From NCBI GenBank assembly GCA_900478215.1, contig LS483478.1, positions 1,116,001 to 1,180,000 of the forward strand: a stretch of 64,000 bases of DNA. Reading direction: 5' to 3'. A program made the translations under genes and the position numbers. Positions 43,901-51,289 of this stretch are shown piece after piece. This DNA is from Salmonella enterica subsp. houtenae serovar Houten (GTDB lineage: Bacteria; Pseudomonadota; Gammaproteobacteria; Enterobacterales; Enterobacteriaceae). The notes beneath the pieces were generated by a model. That model was not told the origin of the DNA. It ran no database searches and was given only the letters and a program-made list of their open reading frames with translations. The number at the start of each line of letters is the position of its first letter. Position 1 is the stretch's first letter.

Positions 43901-44330
43901 CACCTCCGGTAAGTTTTCTGGCGTGATAGAAGCGAGAGAGTTTGTCGGTGATATCTGCGGCTCAAAAGTCATGCAGGGCGTGAGCATCAGGGCGACGAAC
44001 GACGAACGCAGCACCTCAACACGGTATACCGACAGCGCCACCTATCAGATTGGGAAAACCATCACGGTGATGGCTAACTGTGAGCGTAACGGTGGCTCCG
44101 GTGCCATCACCGTCACGATAAATATTAACGGCCAGGTGAAAACGGCGGAGGTTATGCCGTATACCGCAGGGATTCCGGCCATGTATCAGACCGTCGTCTT
44201 TTCGGTCTACACCACTTCACCTGTCGTGGATATCAGCGTCTCTCTGAGGGTCCGTGGGCAGTACACCACGTCTGCTTCCGTCTGGCCGCTGGTGATGGTT
44301 TCCCGGTCGGGGAGCAACTTCACAAACTGA
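40968..44330 (+). CDS. Host specificity/central tail fibre gpJ
   Basis: 1120 residues (MGKGGGKGHTPREAPDNLKSTQLLSVIDAISEGPIEGPV). Contains the lambda J N part, fibronectin-like domains around 640-810 and a distal C end (about 1000-1120) that determines the receptor. Intact. Followed by a short GACCGGA/TCCGGTC hairpin. Confidence 0.95.
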   Translation: MGKGGGKGHTPREAPDNLKSTQLLSVIDAISEGPIEGPVNGLQSVLVNQTPVVDRDGNTNIHGVKVVYRVGEQEQTPLEGFESSGAETVLGVQVKHDNPVTRTITAANIDRLRFTFGVQSLVEANSKGDRNPTSVRLQIHLERYGQWVVEKEITITGKTTTQYLASVIVDNLPPRPFGIRMVRVTADSTTDQLQNNTVWSSYTEIIDVRQRYPNTAVIGLQVESEQFGSQQVTRNYHFFGRIIHVPSNYDPVARTYSGIWDGTFKPAYSNNPAWCLWDVLTHPRYGMGQRIGAADVDRWALYAIGQYCDQMVPDGFGGTEPRMTFNAYLAQQRKAWDVLTDFCSAMRCMPVWNGQRLTFVQDRPSDTVWTYTRSNVVMPDEGTPFRYSFSARKDRHNAVEVNWTDPDNGWQTSTELVEDTVAISHYGRNLVKMDAFGCTSRGQAHRAGLWLIKTELLETQTVDFSVGAEGLRHVPGDVIEVCDEDYAGISLGGRILSVDRDRRILTLDREITLPSSGTTLISLVDGEGSPVSVDVQSVTDGVQVQVSRIPDGVAEYSVWGLKLPSLRQRLFRCVAVRENDDGTYAITAVQHVPEKESIVDNGASFDPQPGTIHGTVPPAIQHLTTEILAEEGQYQVLARWDTPRVVKGVSFSLRLNVAAEDGSDRLVSSAGTPDTQYRFRGLTPGRYTLSVRAVNSQGQQGDPASTQFSISAPAAPSFIELTPGYFQITATPRQAVYDPTVQYEFWFSDAQITDIHQVENAARYLGTALYWIAASVNIRPGRDYYFYIRAVNQVGKSAFVEATGQASNDAAGYLDFFKGQITESHLGKELLEKVDLTEDNASKLQQFSKEWQDANDKWNAMWGVKIEQTKDGKYYVAGLGLSMEDTPDGKISQFLVAADRIAYINPANGNETPGFVMQGDQIIMNEAFLKYLSAPTITSGGNPPAFSLTPDGKLTAKNADISGHINAVSGSFTGEINATSGKFSGVIEAREFVGDICGSKVMQGVSIRATNDERSTSTRYTDSATYQIGKTITVMANCERNGGSGAITVTININGQVKTAEVMPYTAGIPAMYQTVVFSVYTTSPVVDISVSLRVRGQYTTSASVWPLVMVSRSGSNFTN

Positions 44331-44368
44331 CCGGATTTCCGGTCCCTTTCGTTTAATGAGGAACAAAT

Positions 44369-44611
44369 ATGACTATGTCGCGCGTAATTTCTCTGGCGGC
44401 AGGGCTTTCCCTGTCCGTTTTATTTTCCACTGCTGCCGTTGCCGATAACGGAAGAGGAAGCGGCAACAGCAATATTGAAAACCAGACCCGGATTTATACC
44501 GGCACCGACCGTGGGCAGAAACAGCACCGCGAGGCAAAGGGAAAAACAATCACGCGGAGCGTCCAGTGTTCTCTGCCGGCATATTTACGTGACCCGGATA
44601 ATCAGTGCTGA
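44369..44611 (+). CDS. Secreted small moron protein (80 aa)
   Basis: Signal peptide (VISLAAGLSLSVLFSTAAVA) followed by a short basic mature part with two Cys (RSVQCSLPAYLRDPDNQC) that may form a disulfide. It sits in the lom/bor position between J and Stf and has GAGGAAC before the ATG and a terminator after it. No family recognised; envelope or secreted role inferred. Confidence 0.65.
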   Translation: MTMSRVISLAAGLSLSVLFSTAAVADNGRGSGNSNIENQTRIYTGTDRGQKQHREAKGKTITRSVQCSLPAYLRDPDNQC

Positions 44612-44629
44612 GATGTGAATGAATCTGAA

Positions 44630-44653
44630 GCCTGCCTGCGGGCGGGCTTTTTT
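44630..44653 (+). terminator. Intrinsic terminator before stf
   Basis: GCCTGCC-TGCG-GGCGGGC then six T, closing the small moron gene. Confidence 0.8.
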
Positions 44654-44664
44654 ATGGAGGCAAT

Positions 44665-47343
44665 ATGCCAGTACTTATTTCCGGCGTACTGAAAGATGGT
44701 ACGGGAACGCCGGTACAGAACTGCACCATTCAGCTGAAGGCCTGCCGGACCAGTACGACGGTGGTCGTGAATACGGTGGCATCAGAAAATCCGGATGACG
44801 CCGGGCGCTACAGCATGGATGTGGAGCAGGGGCAGTACACTGTCACGCTCCTGGTGGACGGGTATCCCCCGTCACATGCCGGAGTTATTACGGTTTACGA
44901 TGATTCAAAGCCGGGCACCCTGAATGATTTTCTGGGGGCCATGACGGAAGACGACATCCGCCCGGAGGCGCTGCGGCGTTTTGAGGCGATGGTGGAAGAA
45001 GTTGCCCGCCAGGCATCGGAGGCATCGCGGAATGCCACCGCCGCAGGGCAGGCATCTGAACAGGCGCAGACATCAGCAGGTCAGGCATCGGAAAGCGCCA
45101 CGGCAGCAGTGAATGCAGCCGGAGCGGCAGAAGCATCAGCCACACAGGCAGCCTCATCCGCAGCATCTGCGGAGAGCAGCGCAGGTACGGCGACCACAAA
45201 AGCCGGGGAGGCATCAGCCAGCGCGGCGTCGGCTGACACAGCCAGAACGGCGGCAGCCGCATCGGCAGCCGCAGCGAAAACATCTGAAGCGAATGCAGAT
45301 GCCTCCCGTACTGCCGCCGGAGATTCAGCTGCTGCCGCAGCCGCCAGCGCGACGGCGGCGCAGACATCAGCAGAGCGCGCCGGAGCATCCGAAACCGCCG
45401 CGAAGACGTCAGAAACGCAGGCGGCTTCCAGTGCTGGTGATGCAGGTGCGTCAGCCACTGCGGCGGCAGCGTCGGAAAAGGCGGCAGCCGCATCGGCAGC
45501 CGCAGCGAAAACATCTGAGACAAATGCAGCAACGTCAGCAAGTACAGCAGCGGCCAGCGCAACAGCCGCCTCGTCATCAGCATCGGAGGCATCCACTCAC
45601 GCCGCCGCATCTGATACCAGCGCATCACTGGCGGCGCAAAACAGTACTGCTGCCGGAGCAGCAGCCACCAGAGCAGAAGATGCCGCAAAACGGGCAGAAG
45701 ATATCGCGGACGTGATTTCCCTGGAAGATGCCAGCCTGACGAAAAAAGGTATCGTTAAGTTAAGCAGCGCCACGGACAGTGACAGCGAAGCGCTGGCAGC
45801 CACGCCAAAGGCGGTCCATGCTGTCATGGACGAGGTACAGACCAAAGCGCCGCTGGACAGCCCGGCATTCACTGGAACGCCGACCACACCGACACCGCCA
45901 GACGATGCTAAAGGGCTTCAGACAGCAAACGCGGAGTTTGTCCGCAAACTGATTGCCGCGCTGGTTGGTTCCGTACCGGAGTCACTGGACACCCTGCAGG
46001 AACTGGCTGACGCACTGGGAAACGATCCGAACTTTGCCACTACGGTACTGAATAAACTGGCGGGCAAGCAGCCGCTGGACGAAACCCTGACGGCGCTGTC
46101 AGGAAAAAACGTTGACGGTCTTATCGAATACATTGGTTTACGGGAAACCATAAATCGCGCAGCCGGCGCCATGCAAAAAGACCAGAATGGCGGCGATATT
46201 CCGGACAAAAAACAATTTGCGAGAACTATCGGCACTGTAACCTCTACCAGCGTTACATTTGGTGAATCTGGCTGGTTTAAAATCGCCACGGTTTTCATGC
46301 CACAAGCCACATCAACTGCGGTGATTAAACTGTACGGTGGGTCGGGGTTTAACGTTGGTTCATTTGAGCAGGCGGCAATCAGTGAGCTGATACTGCGCGC
46401 CGGTAATGGTTCGCCTGTCGGAATTACCGCCACATTATGGAGGCGCTCCCCTGCCGCAGCTAACGAGGTCGCATGGATTAACACATCCGGCGACACTTAC
46501 GATGTTTATATAAATATCGGTCGGTATGCCTACGGTTTAATTGCACAGTACGATTACACCAGTAATGCAAATGTCACACTATATAGTGTTCCTGAGTATT
46601 CAGAAACCAAGCCTGCCAACGTTACGAACGGTCAGACATATACACTCTTTAATAGCATGATGAAACCCACTCCCGAAGATGTCGGAGCGCTGTCAGTTAA
46701 TGGAGGGAAGCTAAACGGTCCGTTAGGCATTGGTACTGACAATGCGCTTGGTGGTAATTCGATTGTGTTCGGCGATAACGACACAGGAATTAAACAGAAC
46801 GGTGACGGGATACTGGATACGTTTGCGAATAGCCAGCACACCGTTCGTGTCGCTCCCGGTGAAATGCAGGTTCTGGGAGCCATTCGCGCAGGCAATGCCA
46901 AACGAATGACCATGACTAGCTCAAATAACTCCGTGCTGAATGCTCAATTTCATTTGTGGGGTGACGGAAATCGACCAACGGTTATTGAGCTGGATGACGA
47001 CCAGGGATGGCATTTATACAGCCAGCGTAATACCGATGGCAGTATTCAGTTTGTTGTTAATGGACAAGTTATTCCGGATAATTACGGTAATTTCGACGCC
47101 CGTTATTTAACATCAGGAAACGTATATACAAAAGGCGAATCAGATAATCGTTATGTCCAGAATATCCAGCGCGGCGCTCCTGTATGGCCTGGCAAAGTAG
47201 ATGAATATGGACCAGCAGAAGCGCCTGCTGGTTGCTTTTTAACACAGGCCAGACATGACCCAACAACAGCATACGGTGTGACATTTGCGTATAGACCGCT
47301 ACAAATGTGGGTGGGTAATGGCTGGCGTACAATTAATGGATAA
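44665..47343 (+). CDS. stf: Side tail fibre protein (Stf-like)
   Basis: 892 residues. N-terminal prophage tail-fibre domain (PVLISGVLKDGTGTPVQNCTIQL), a long Ala/Ser-rich collagen-like or coiled stretch (about 100-340) of repeating AAAKTSE-type units, fibre repeats (SLTKKGIVKLSSATDSDSEALAATPKAV) and a C-terminal receptor-binding part. GGAGGC before the ATG. Likely recognises O-antigen or another surface structure. Confidence 0.9.
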   Translation: MPVLISGVLKDGTGTPVQNCTIQLKACRTSTTVVVNTVASENPDDAGRYSMDVEQGQYTVTLLVDGYPPSHAGVITVYDDSKPGTLNDFLGAMTEDDIRPEALRRFEAMVEEVARQASEASRNATAAGQASEQAQTSAGQASESATAAVNAAGAAEASATQAASSAASAESSAGTATTKAGEASASAASADTARTAAAASAAAAKTSEANADASRTAAGDSAAAAAASATAAQTSAERAGASETAAKTSETQAASSAGDAGASATAAAASEKAAAASAAAAKTSETNAATSASTAAASATAASSSASEASTHAAASDTSASLAAQNSTAAGAAATRAEDAAKRAEDIADVISLEDASLTKKGIVKLSSATDSDSEALAATPKAVHAVMDEVQTKAPLDSPAFTGTPTTPTPPDDAKGLQTANAEFVRKLIAALVGSVPESLDTLQELADALGNDPNFATTVLNKLAGKQPLDETLTALSGKNVDGLIEYIGLRETINRAAGAMQKDQNGGDIPDKKQFARTIGTVTSTSVTFGESGWFKIATVFMPQATSTAVIKLYGGSGFNVGSFEQAAISELILRAGNGSPVGITATLWRRSPAAANEVAWINTSGDTYDVYINIGRYAYGLIAQYDYTSNANVTLYSVPEYSETKPANVTNGQTYTLFNSMMKPTPEDVGALSVNGGKLNGPLGIGTDNALGGNSIVFGDNDTGIKQNGDGILDTFANSQHTVRVAPGEMQVLGAIRAGNAKRMTMTSSNNSVLNAQFHLWGDGNRPTVIELDDDQGWHLYSQRNTDGSIQFVVNGQVIPDNYGNFDARYLTSGNVYTKGESDNRYVQNIQRGAPVWPGKVDEYGPAEAPAGCFLTQARHDPTTAYGVTFAYRPLQMWVGNGWRTING

Positions 47344-47357
47344 TTTAGGTGAATATA

Positions 47358-47876
47358 ATGGAATTAAAAAACGTTAACCGATACATTCCTGACGACCCGG
47401 ATTATGATAGCAATTTTCTGTATTTTCGTAGTGAAGATGGTCAGGATTTTTATGAGTCACTGAGTAAATTCACGAAAAAATATAAGTTGTGCATTGATTC
47501 TGAAAATATAATCCGTTCCGTATCAGAAGATGTGTCGCGACTCTATCCGGCTGGCTTTTCAGTTGTTGAGGTCAATAAACTACCAGCCGGATTTAATATC
47601 TATGGCGGCTGGAAATATTCGAACGGCACTGTTCTGGCTGTTCCCGTTGACTATCAGGCTAAGGCCGAAACCACCCGACAGAAACTACTGGATGGAGCTA
47701 ACAGCACCATTGCCGACTGGCGAACCGAACTGGCACTGGGTGAAATCAATGACGACGATAAGGCAAATCTGACTCAATGGATGGCGTATATCAGGAAACT
47801 TAAAGCACTGGATTTAAGCGAAGTTAAAAACGAGGCCACCTTTACAGCAATCAGGTGGCCAGCATTACCACAGTAA
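47358..47876 (+). CDS. tfa: Tail fibre assembly chaperone (Tfa-like)
   Basis: 172 residues; the C part (STIADWRTELALGEINDDDKANLTQWMAYIRKLKALDL... ALPQ) is typical of Tfa, which helps Stf fold. ATG 47358 follows TAGGTG; GTG 47349 is alternative. Two fragments of other tfa genes occur downstream (50396, 51102). Confidence 0.88.
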   Translation: MELKNVNRYIPDDPDYDSNFLYFRSEDGQDFYESLSKFTKKYKLCIDSENIIRSVSEDVSRLYPAGFSVVEVNKLPAGFNIYGGWKYSNGTVLAVPVDYQAKAETTRQKLLDGANSTIADWRTELALGEINDDDKANLTQWMAYIRKLKALDLSEVKNEATFTAIRWPALPQ

Positions 47877-48046
47877 TAACTACTGACTGGCTGGTTTCTC
47901 CGGTCAGTCAGTAAAATATTAGTACGGTAGTTCAGAACTTGGTGTTGTATGAGCAGGGACTAATTACATAACGGGGAGGGAGTGCATATATGAAACTCAG
48001 GTTCAGAGCTTTTACTCTTGTAATTTACGCCAGAGTACCAAATGAA
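47877..48046. terminator. Gap with late-operon terminator
   Basis: CTGACTGG...CCGGTCAG (about 47883-47912) forms a hairpin after tfa without a clear T run; it probably ends the late transcript. The rest is non-coding and leads to the convergent GST-like gene. Confidence 0.45.
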
Positions 48047-48688
48047 CTATGAATTTAACCATCCCTCTAATTTTTCTTGATTATGAGTCTGTAAAAATGA
48101 AGGGAGTTCTCTCATTCGATAAATGTAACTGGCAAGGTGTGGCCATTGCATGGCTGGGGTTGGCATGTTGCGTGTCCAGCGCATCAACATTGTCGCTAAT
48201 AAGTCTACTGTAGTCAGTCTGTCACCCACCAGATAGGTTTGTTGATTTGCCAGACGTTTATCTAAATATTCGCAGGCTTCCTCAATACGGCTACGGGCCA
48301 GGGTACGAATAGCGTCAGCGTCTTCGGGACTACCATCCTTATCGGCGTAAAACCAGTCTCGCATTGAAGGAAGTAATGTATTTGCCATATATATCATCAG
48401 TTCCAGCCATTCTGCACGCTCAGGCGTATCTGGTTTAGGTGCAAGGCCAGATTCAGGATGGCGCTCGGCAAGAAGCATCAAAATAGCCGTTGATTCAGTC
48501 ACTGGTTTTCCATCAACGATAAGGGTAGGCACCCGACCAACAGGATTAAGACTGAGATATTCAGGGGAGCGTTGATTACCACTTTCAATATCAACGAGTT
48601 GAGCAGTAAATGGCGTTTTTAGTTCGAACAACATCCAGTGAACTGCAAAACTGGCTGCTCCTGGTGAGTAAAATAAGGTATAGGACAT
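48047..48688 (-). CDS. Glutathione S-transferase family protein
   Basis: 213 residues. N-terminal thioredoxin-like domain (YTLFYSPGAASFAVHWMLFELKTPFTAQLVD, with the cis-Pro in GRVPTLI and the glutathione-binding ESTAI), then an all-helical C domain (VGDRLTTVDLLATMLMRW as N-capping box). Ser/Tyr near residue 8 could serve catalysis. Role may be detoxification or thiol protection. First moron after the tail genes on the minus strand. Confidence 0.85.
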   Translation of the reverse strand: MSYTLFYSPGAASFAVHWMLFELKTPFTAQLVDIESGNQRSPEYLSLNPVGRVPTLIVDGKPVTESTAILMLLAERHPESGLAPKPDTPERAEWLELMIYMANTLLPSMRDWFYADKDGSPEDADAIRTLARSRIEEACEYLDKRLANQQTYLVGDRLTTVDLLATMLMRWTRNMPTPAMQWPHLASYIYRMRELPSFLQTHNQEKLEGWLNS

Positions 48689-48789
48689 CCTGTTTTCCGA
48701 ATTTTATTGATTTGGGGCGAGTATAGCATGAAAAGAGAGCGTTTATCTAAAAGAAAACTATTTTTTCTATATTAACTGGTGATATATAT

Positions 48790-48981
48790 TTATTCTGATA
48801 GTTGTAAGAGACAAGTAACATGTTGTCCAGACAGAGTAAAAGAGAGTGTAGACGTTCTTACAGAAGTTGATAATTGTTTGTCTGATTGCTTTATAATTAA
48901 ATGATAACAGGTGATGGTCAGACGGCGAAATTCTGTCTGGGTTATCTCCTTTTTGAATATATTATATCTTCCCATTCGCAT
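48790..48981 (-). CDS. Possible small protein after AriR-like gene
   Basis: 63-residue frame whose ATG overlaps the end of the AriR-like gene by 20 bases. Basic N part, Ser/Thr-rich C part (STSVRTSTLSFTLSGQHVTC). No ribosome site of its own, no family recognised. Confidence 0.3.
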   Translation of the reverse strand: MRMGRYNIFKKEITQTEFRRLTITCYHLIIKQSDKQLSTSVRTSTLSFTLSGQHVTCLLQLSE

Positions 48982-49195
48982 CCTGGTTTTCTTTAAGAAC
49001 TGATACTGCTGTTTGTAATAATTCTTTATTATCCAGCCATGCCTTGGCCTTTATATTCCCTTCGATATAATCAAGCAATGTCCTGGTATTGATAGGCCTG
49101 CCCTGTTTCGCCACCTCCACTACTGCATCACCCAGGATAATACGAACTTTAGGAAGTTGAGAGGGGAACCACTTTAGGGTATCTTTTGATTTCAT
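48962..49195 (-). CDS. AriR/YmgB-like small regulator 1
   Basis: 77-residue helical protein. The segment LGDAVVEVAKQGRPINTRTLLDYIEGNIKAKAWLDNKELLQTAVSVLKE has the layout of the YmgB/AriR biofilm-acid-resistance family and pairs with the second copy at 49841 (WLDNKELLQTA vs WLEDKEPLSTA). Family members link blue light, acid and Rcs/biofilm control in E. coli. Likely co-transcribed with the cassette at 49270-50053. Similarity judged by eye. Confidence 0.6.
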   Translation of the reverse strand: MKSKDTLKWFPSQLPKVRIILGDAVVEVAKQGRPINTRTLLDYIEGNIKAKAWLDNKELLQTAVSVLKENQDANGKI

Positions 49196-49430
49196 TAAGA
49201 AATGTTCCTCAAAATATTGTTAATTTTTTGATGGTAAGGTAGAGGCATTAATTCAGGAAATGTTTGTTTTTACTCATCAGTTTTGTCTGGATTATTTGAT
49301 ATGCCTATTCCTACTTTGATTACAGCATAGCTAAAAATACTGAATATGATAAGCAGGGAAATTATTATCAGTGTATTGTTCATATATCCTCAGAAGTACA
49401 TTTTATTATGTATATTGCTTTGACAGTTTT
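49196..49430 (-). other. Gap holding the small membrane ORF
   Basis: AT-rich 235 bases between the AriR-like and lipoprotein genes. It contains the 37-codon membrane peptide frame 49270-49383; the remaining sequence shows nothing further. Confidence 0.4.
49270..49383 (-). CDS. Unlisted 37-residue membrane peptide
   Basis: MNNTLIIISLLIIFSIFSYAVIKVG... : one membrane helix (about 4-22) and a short polar tail. GAGGATAT before the ATG is a good ribosome site. Lies in a minus-strand run between lipoprotein and AriR-like genes. Too short for usual ORF callers. Function unknown; size and form recall small membrane modulators of sensor kinases or toxins. Confidence 0.55.
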   Translation of the reverse strand: MNNTLIIISLLIIFSIFSYAVIKVGIGISNNPDKTDE

Positions 49431-49844
49431 TTATCTGGAAAGTTCATTTTTGGATGTAACTTTGTGTTTTTTACTGGGAATTATAAAGTTCAGACAATCA
49501 GCGTGGTTTTTACTGTTGTCTGTACTAATAATTTTCTCAAGCATAAGAGTTTCATCATAAGTGCCTGAAGACCCTTTGTCCTAGTATCCATCGTTATGCA
49601 CGATCAGGGATGCATAGACATTTTTATTTGTACTGTGATGCTTTTTTAAGCTTCTCAGTGTGGTTTTTTCTCCGTTAAGCCAGTATATCTGGCGTGTGTG
49701 GCATGGTTGAAATGCGCTTATATCCTGGCCCCAGAAGTATATTCCATCCACCTGGCTATAATCATCTTTACTCTTACCTGACGAGCATCCTGTTATTATA
49801 ACTGTGAGTACAAGTAAAGATGACAATGTTATGCTGCTTTTCAT
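49431..49844 (-). pseudogene. NlpE-C-like lipoprotein gene split by TAG
   Basis: ATG 49844 opens a lipoprotein (lipobox VIITG-Cys near residue 20) whose mature part (GIYFWGQDISAFQPCHTRQIYWL) recalls the C-terminal OB-fold of NlpE. TAG at 49581-49583 stops it after 87 residues, but the same frame stays open 49 further codons (DKGSSGTYDETLMLEK...NHADCLNF), including the Cys expected to pair with the first. So it is probably a nonsense-mutated 137-residue lipoprotein. Starts within the stop of the AriR-like gene 2. Confidence 0.65.
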
Positions 49845-50053
49845 GATTTATCCAGTATTTTCAGCGCAGTAGATAATGGTTCTTTATCTTCGAGCCATTG
49901 CTGCTCTTTTTGTTCATGTTTTAACTGAGAGATAAGATTCTCGCTGTTGATTTTTTTAGACTCCAGGATGAGCTGCAGTAACGCTTTACCATAAATAATC
50001 TCTATATCTGAAAGTAAGTTAGGTGGGTATGATGATATGTCTAAAGTGTTCAT
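49841..50053 (-). CDS. AriR/YmgB-like small regulator 2
   Basis: 70-residue helical protein, paralogous in layout to the gene at 48962 (YGKALLQLILESKKINSENLISQL... WLEDKEPLSTALKIL). First gene of the cassette; ends in the ATG of the lipoprotein (four-base overlap), so the two are coupled. GGAGT before the ATG. Confidence 0.6.
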   Translation of the reverse strand: MNTLDISSYPPNLLSDIEIIYGKALLQLILESKKINSENLISQLKHEQKEQQWLEDKEPLSTALKILDKS

Positions 50054-50395
50054 GGTCGACTCCTGAAAAATATTTATGAGTTACAACAGATTGATTTTAC
50101 TGGCTTTAATATGCTGTGATAATAGTCAGGTTGAATCATAAAACAGTATGAACCTTTTATTGATGGCAATATACATTTATTTGAGAATATTTATAAGCAA
50201 CTGATTGTTATGATAAGTTGTGATTAAGGTCAATTGAAGCATCATCTGACGCAAAAAAACAATCTGATCTTTATTGGTATATGCTGTATATTACTTCAAC
50301 AAGCATATAAATATTACTGATAATAATTCTGTTCTTATACAGTAAAACACACTGTGGGCAGTAATCAGCTAAGCTAAAATTTTTCACAAAAGAGT
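50054..50395 (-). promoter_or_regulatory. Upstream region of the AriR-like cassette
   Basis: 342 AT-rich bases with no gene. It should contain the promoter for the minus-strand cassette. AT content is well above that of the tail genes, as expected of H-NS-silenced foreign DNA. No specific operator recognised. Confidence 0.4.
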
Positions 50396-50530
50396 CAGGA
50401 TGCCATTGATCCTGGAATCGCAACAGATGATGAGAAAGCGCAGCTCGCTGAGTGGAAAAAATACAGGGTGCTGGTAAACCGGGTAGATACCGCAAATCCT
50501 GACTGGCCTGATGTGCCTGTAAGTCAGTAA
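50396..50530 (+). pseudogene. 3' fragment of a tail fibre assembly gene
   Basis: 44 codons plus stop (DAIDPGIATDDEKAQLAEWKKYRVLVNRV... ), the C end of a P2/Mu-type Tfa protein, without a 5' part. A perfect 12-base hairpin follows. Shows that a different tail-fibre module once ended here. Confidence 0.75.
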
Positions 50531-50547
50531 TTTGACGTTGTGAAAAA

Positions 50548-50580
50548 TCAGGCTGGTGTTAAGAAAATACACCAGCCTGA
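50548..50580 (+). terminator. Hairpin after tfa fragment
   Basis: TCAGGCTGGTGT, nine bases, ACACCAGCCTGA: perfect 12-base stem. No T run; a terminator or 3' stabiliser kept with the fragment. Confidence 0.6.
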
Positions 50581-50654
50581 AGTAATATTCAGTATCAGCA
50601 GGAACTAATAAAACATAATAAACTGATATGGTTATTACAGACTTCTGTAAAAAA

Positions 50655-50879
50655 TTAACAACCACAAACCTGACACCAAAAATCTGGCTTCAAAATATCT
50701 GATGGCCAGTTATTACACCAGGGTGGGCGAATATATGGGGCTGGTGGTGGCGGAAAGCCACTGGAGGAATGTTTTGTATTATCTGATGGGGGGGGTGAAT
50801 CACTGGTAGCCATCGCCGATGCCGAAAAGGTTGTAGCCGACAATACCAGAAGCAATGGGAAAAATATACGATGTTTCAT
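50655..50879 (-). CDS. PagK-family secreted virulence-associated protein
   Basis: 74 residues: signal peptide (MKHRIFFPLLLVLSATTFSASAMA), then a Pro/Ser-rich part and a Trp/Cys-rich end (PPWCNNWPSDILKPDFWCQVCGC). This is the PagK type of Salmonella, small PhoP-linked proteins exported through outer-membrane vesicles into macrophages. A PagK2 gene is associated with Gifsy-1. Which paralogue this is cannot be told by eye. Confidence 0.8.
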   Translation of the reverse strand: MKHRIFFPLLLVLSATTFSASAMATSDSPPPSDNTKHSSSGFPPPPAPYIRPPWCNNWPSDILKPDFWCQVCGC

Positions 50880-51101
50880 AATATCACCCGTGAATATTCA
50901 GATTATCCTTGCTATTGACTTCCTTCATTTCCAGCATAGCTCACACTTCATCATCGTGGAATAAATAATTAAGTTTGTTGAGCGAAAATTTACTTAAAGA
51001 AAAAATAATGAGCATCAATACCTTTGCAATATTTCAACTCATACCAGAATAAATGTGCTAAAAACCTGGTGACCAAGAATACCGACAACCAGTAATCGCT
51101 C
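50880..51101. other. Upstream of pagK-like gene
   Basis: AT-rich. TATGCT on the minus strand at about 50935-50940 is a possible -10 for the pagK-like gene. I found no convincing PhoP box by eye. Confidence 0.3.
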
Positions 51102-51272
51102 CTGTGGTAATGCAGGCCATCTGATTGCTGTGAAGGTGGACTCATCTGAAATGCCTGTTAAATCCAGCGTTTTAAGCTCCCTGATATACGCCATCCATTT
51201 AGCCAGGCTGGCTTTATCGTCGTCACTGATTTCACCCAGCGCGTTCTGTTCGCCAGTCGGCAATGGTGCTTG
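51102..51272 (-). pseudogene. Second tfa fragment, frameshifted
   Basis: Minus-strand sequence like the end of the tfa gene at 47358 (STIADWRTE..ALGEISDDDKASLAKWMAYIRELKTLDLT...PALPQ). It is two bases shorter than the intact copy around 51248 (GAACGCGCTG vs GAACTGGCACTG), which breaks the frame, and it has lost its own stop. The upstream part is absent: the homology ends near 51272, next to the PheC-like gene. Confidence 0.8.
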
Positions 51273-51289
51273 TCAAAACGTTGTGGCGG

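Noticed and set aside
44888..45688. Long minus-strand and alternate frames across stf
   Set aside because: Shadows of the Ala/Ser-rich repeat region; low-complexity translations without ribosome sites.
45100..45715. CRISPR-like repeats in stf
   Set aside because: Repeats are irregular, coding and in frame (AAAKTSE units); no constant spacer size.
49371..49568. 65-codon plus-strand hydrophobic frame
   Set aside because: Antisense to the open lipoprotein tail; Phe/Tyr-rich from AT-rich sequence and no ribosome site.
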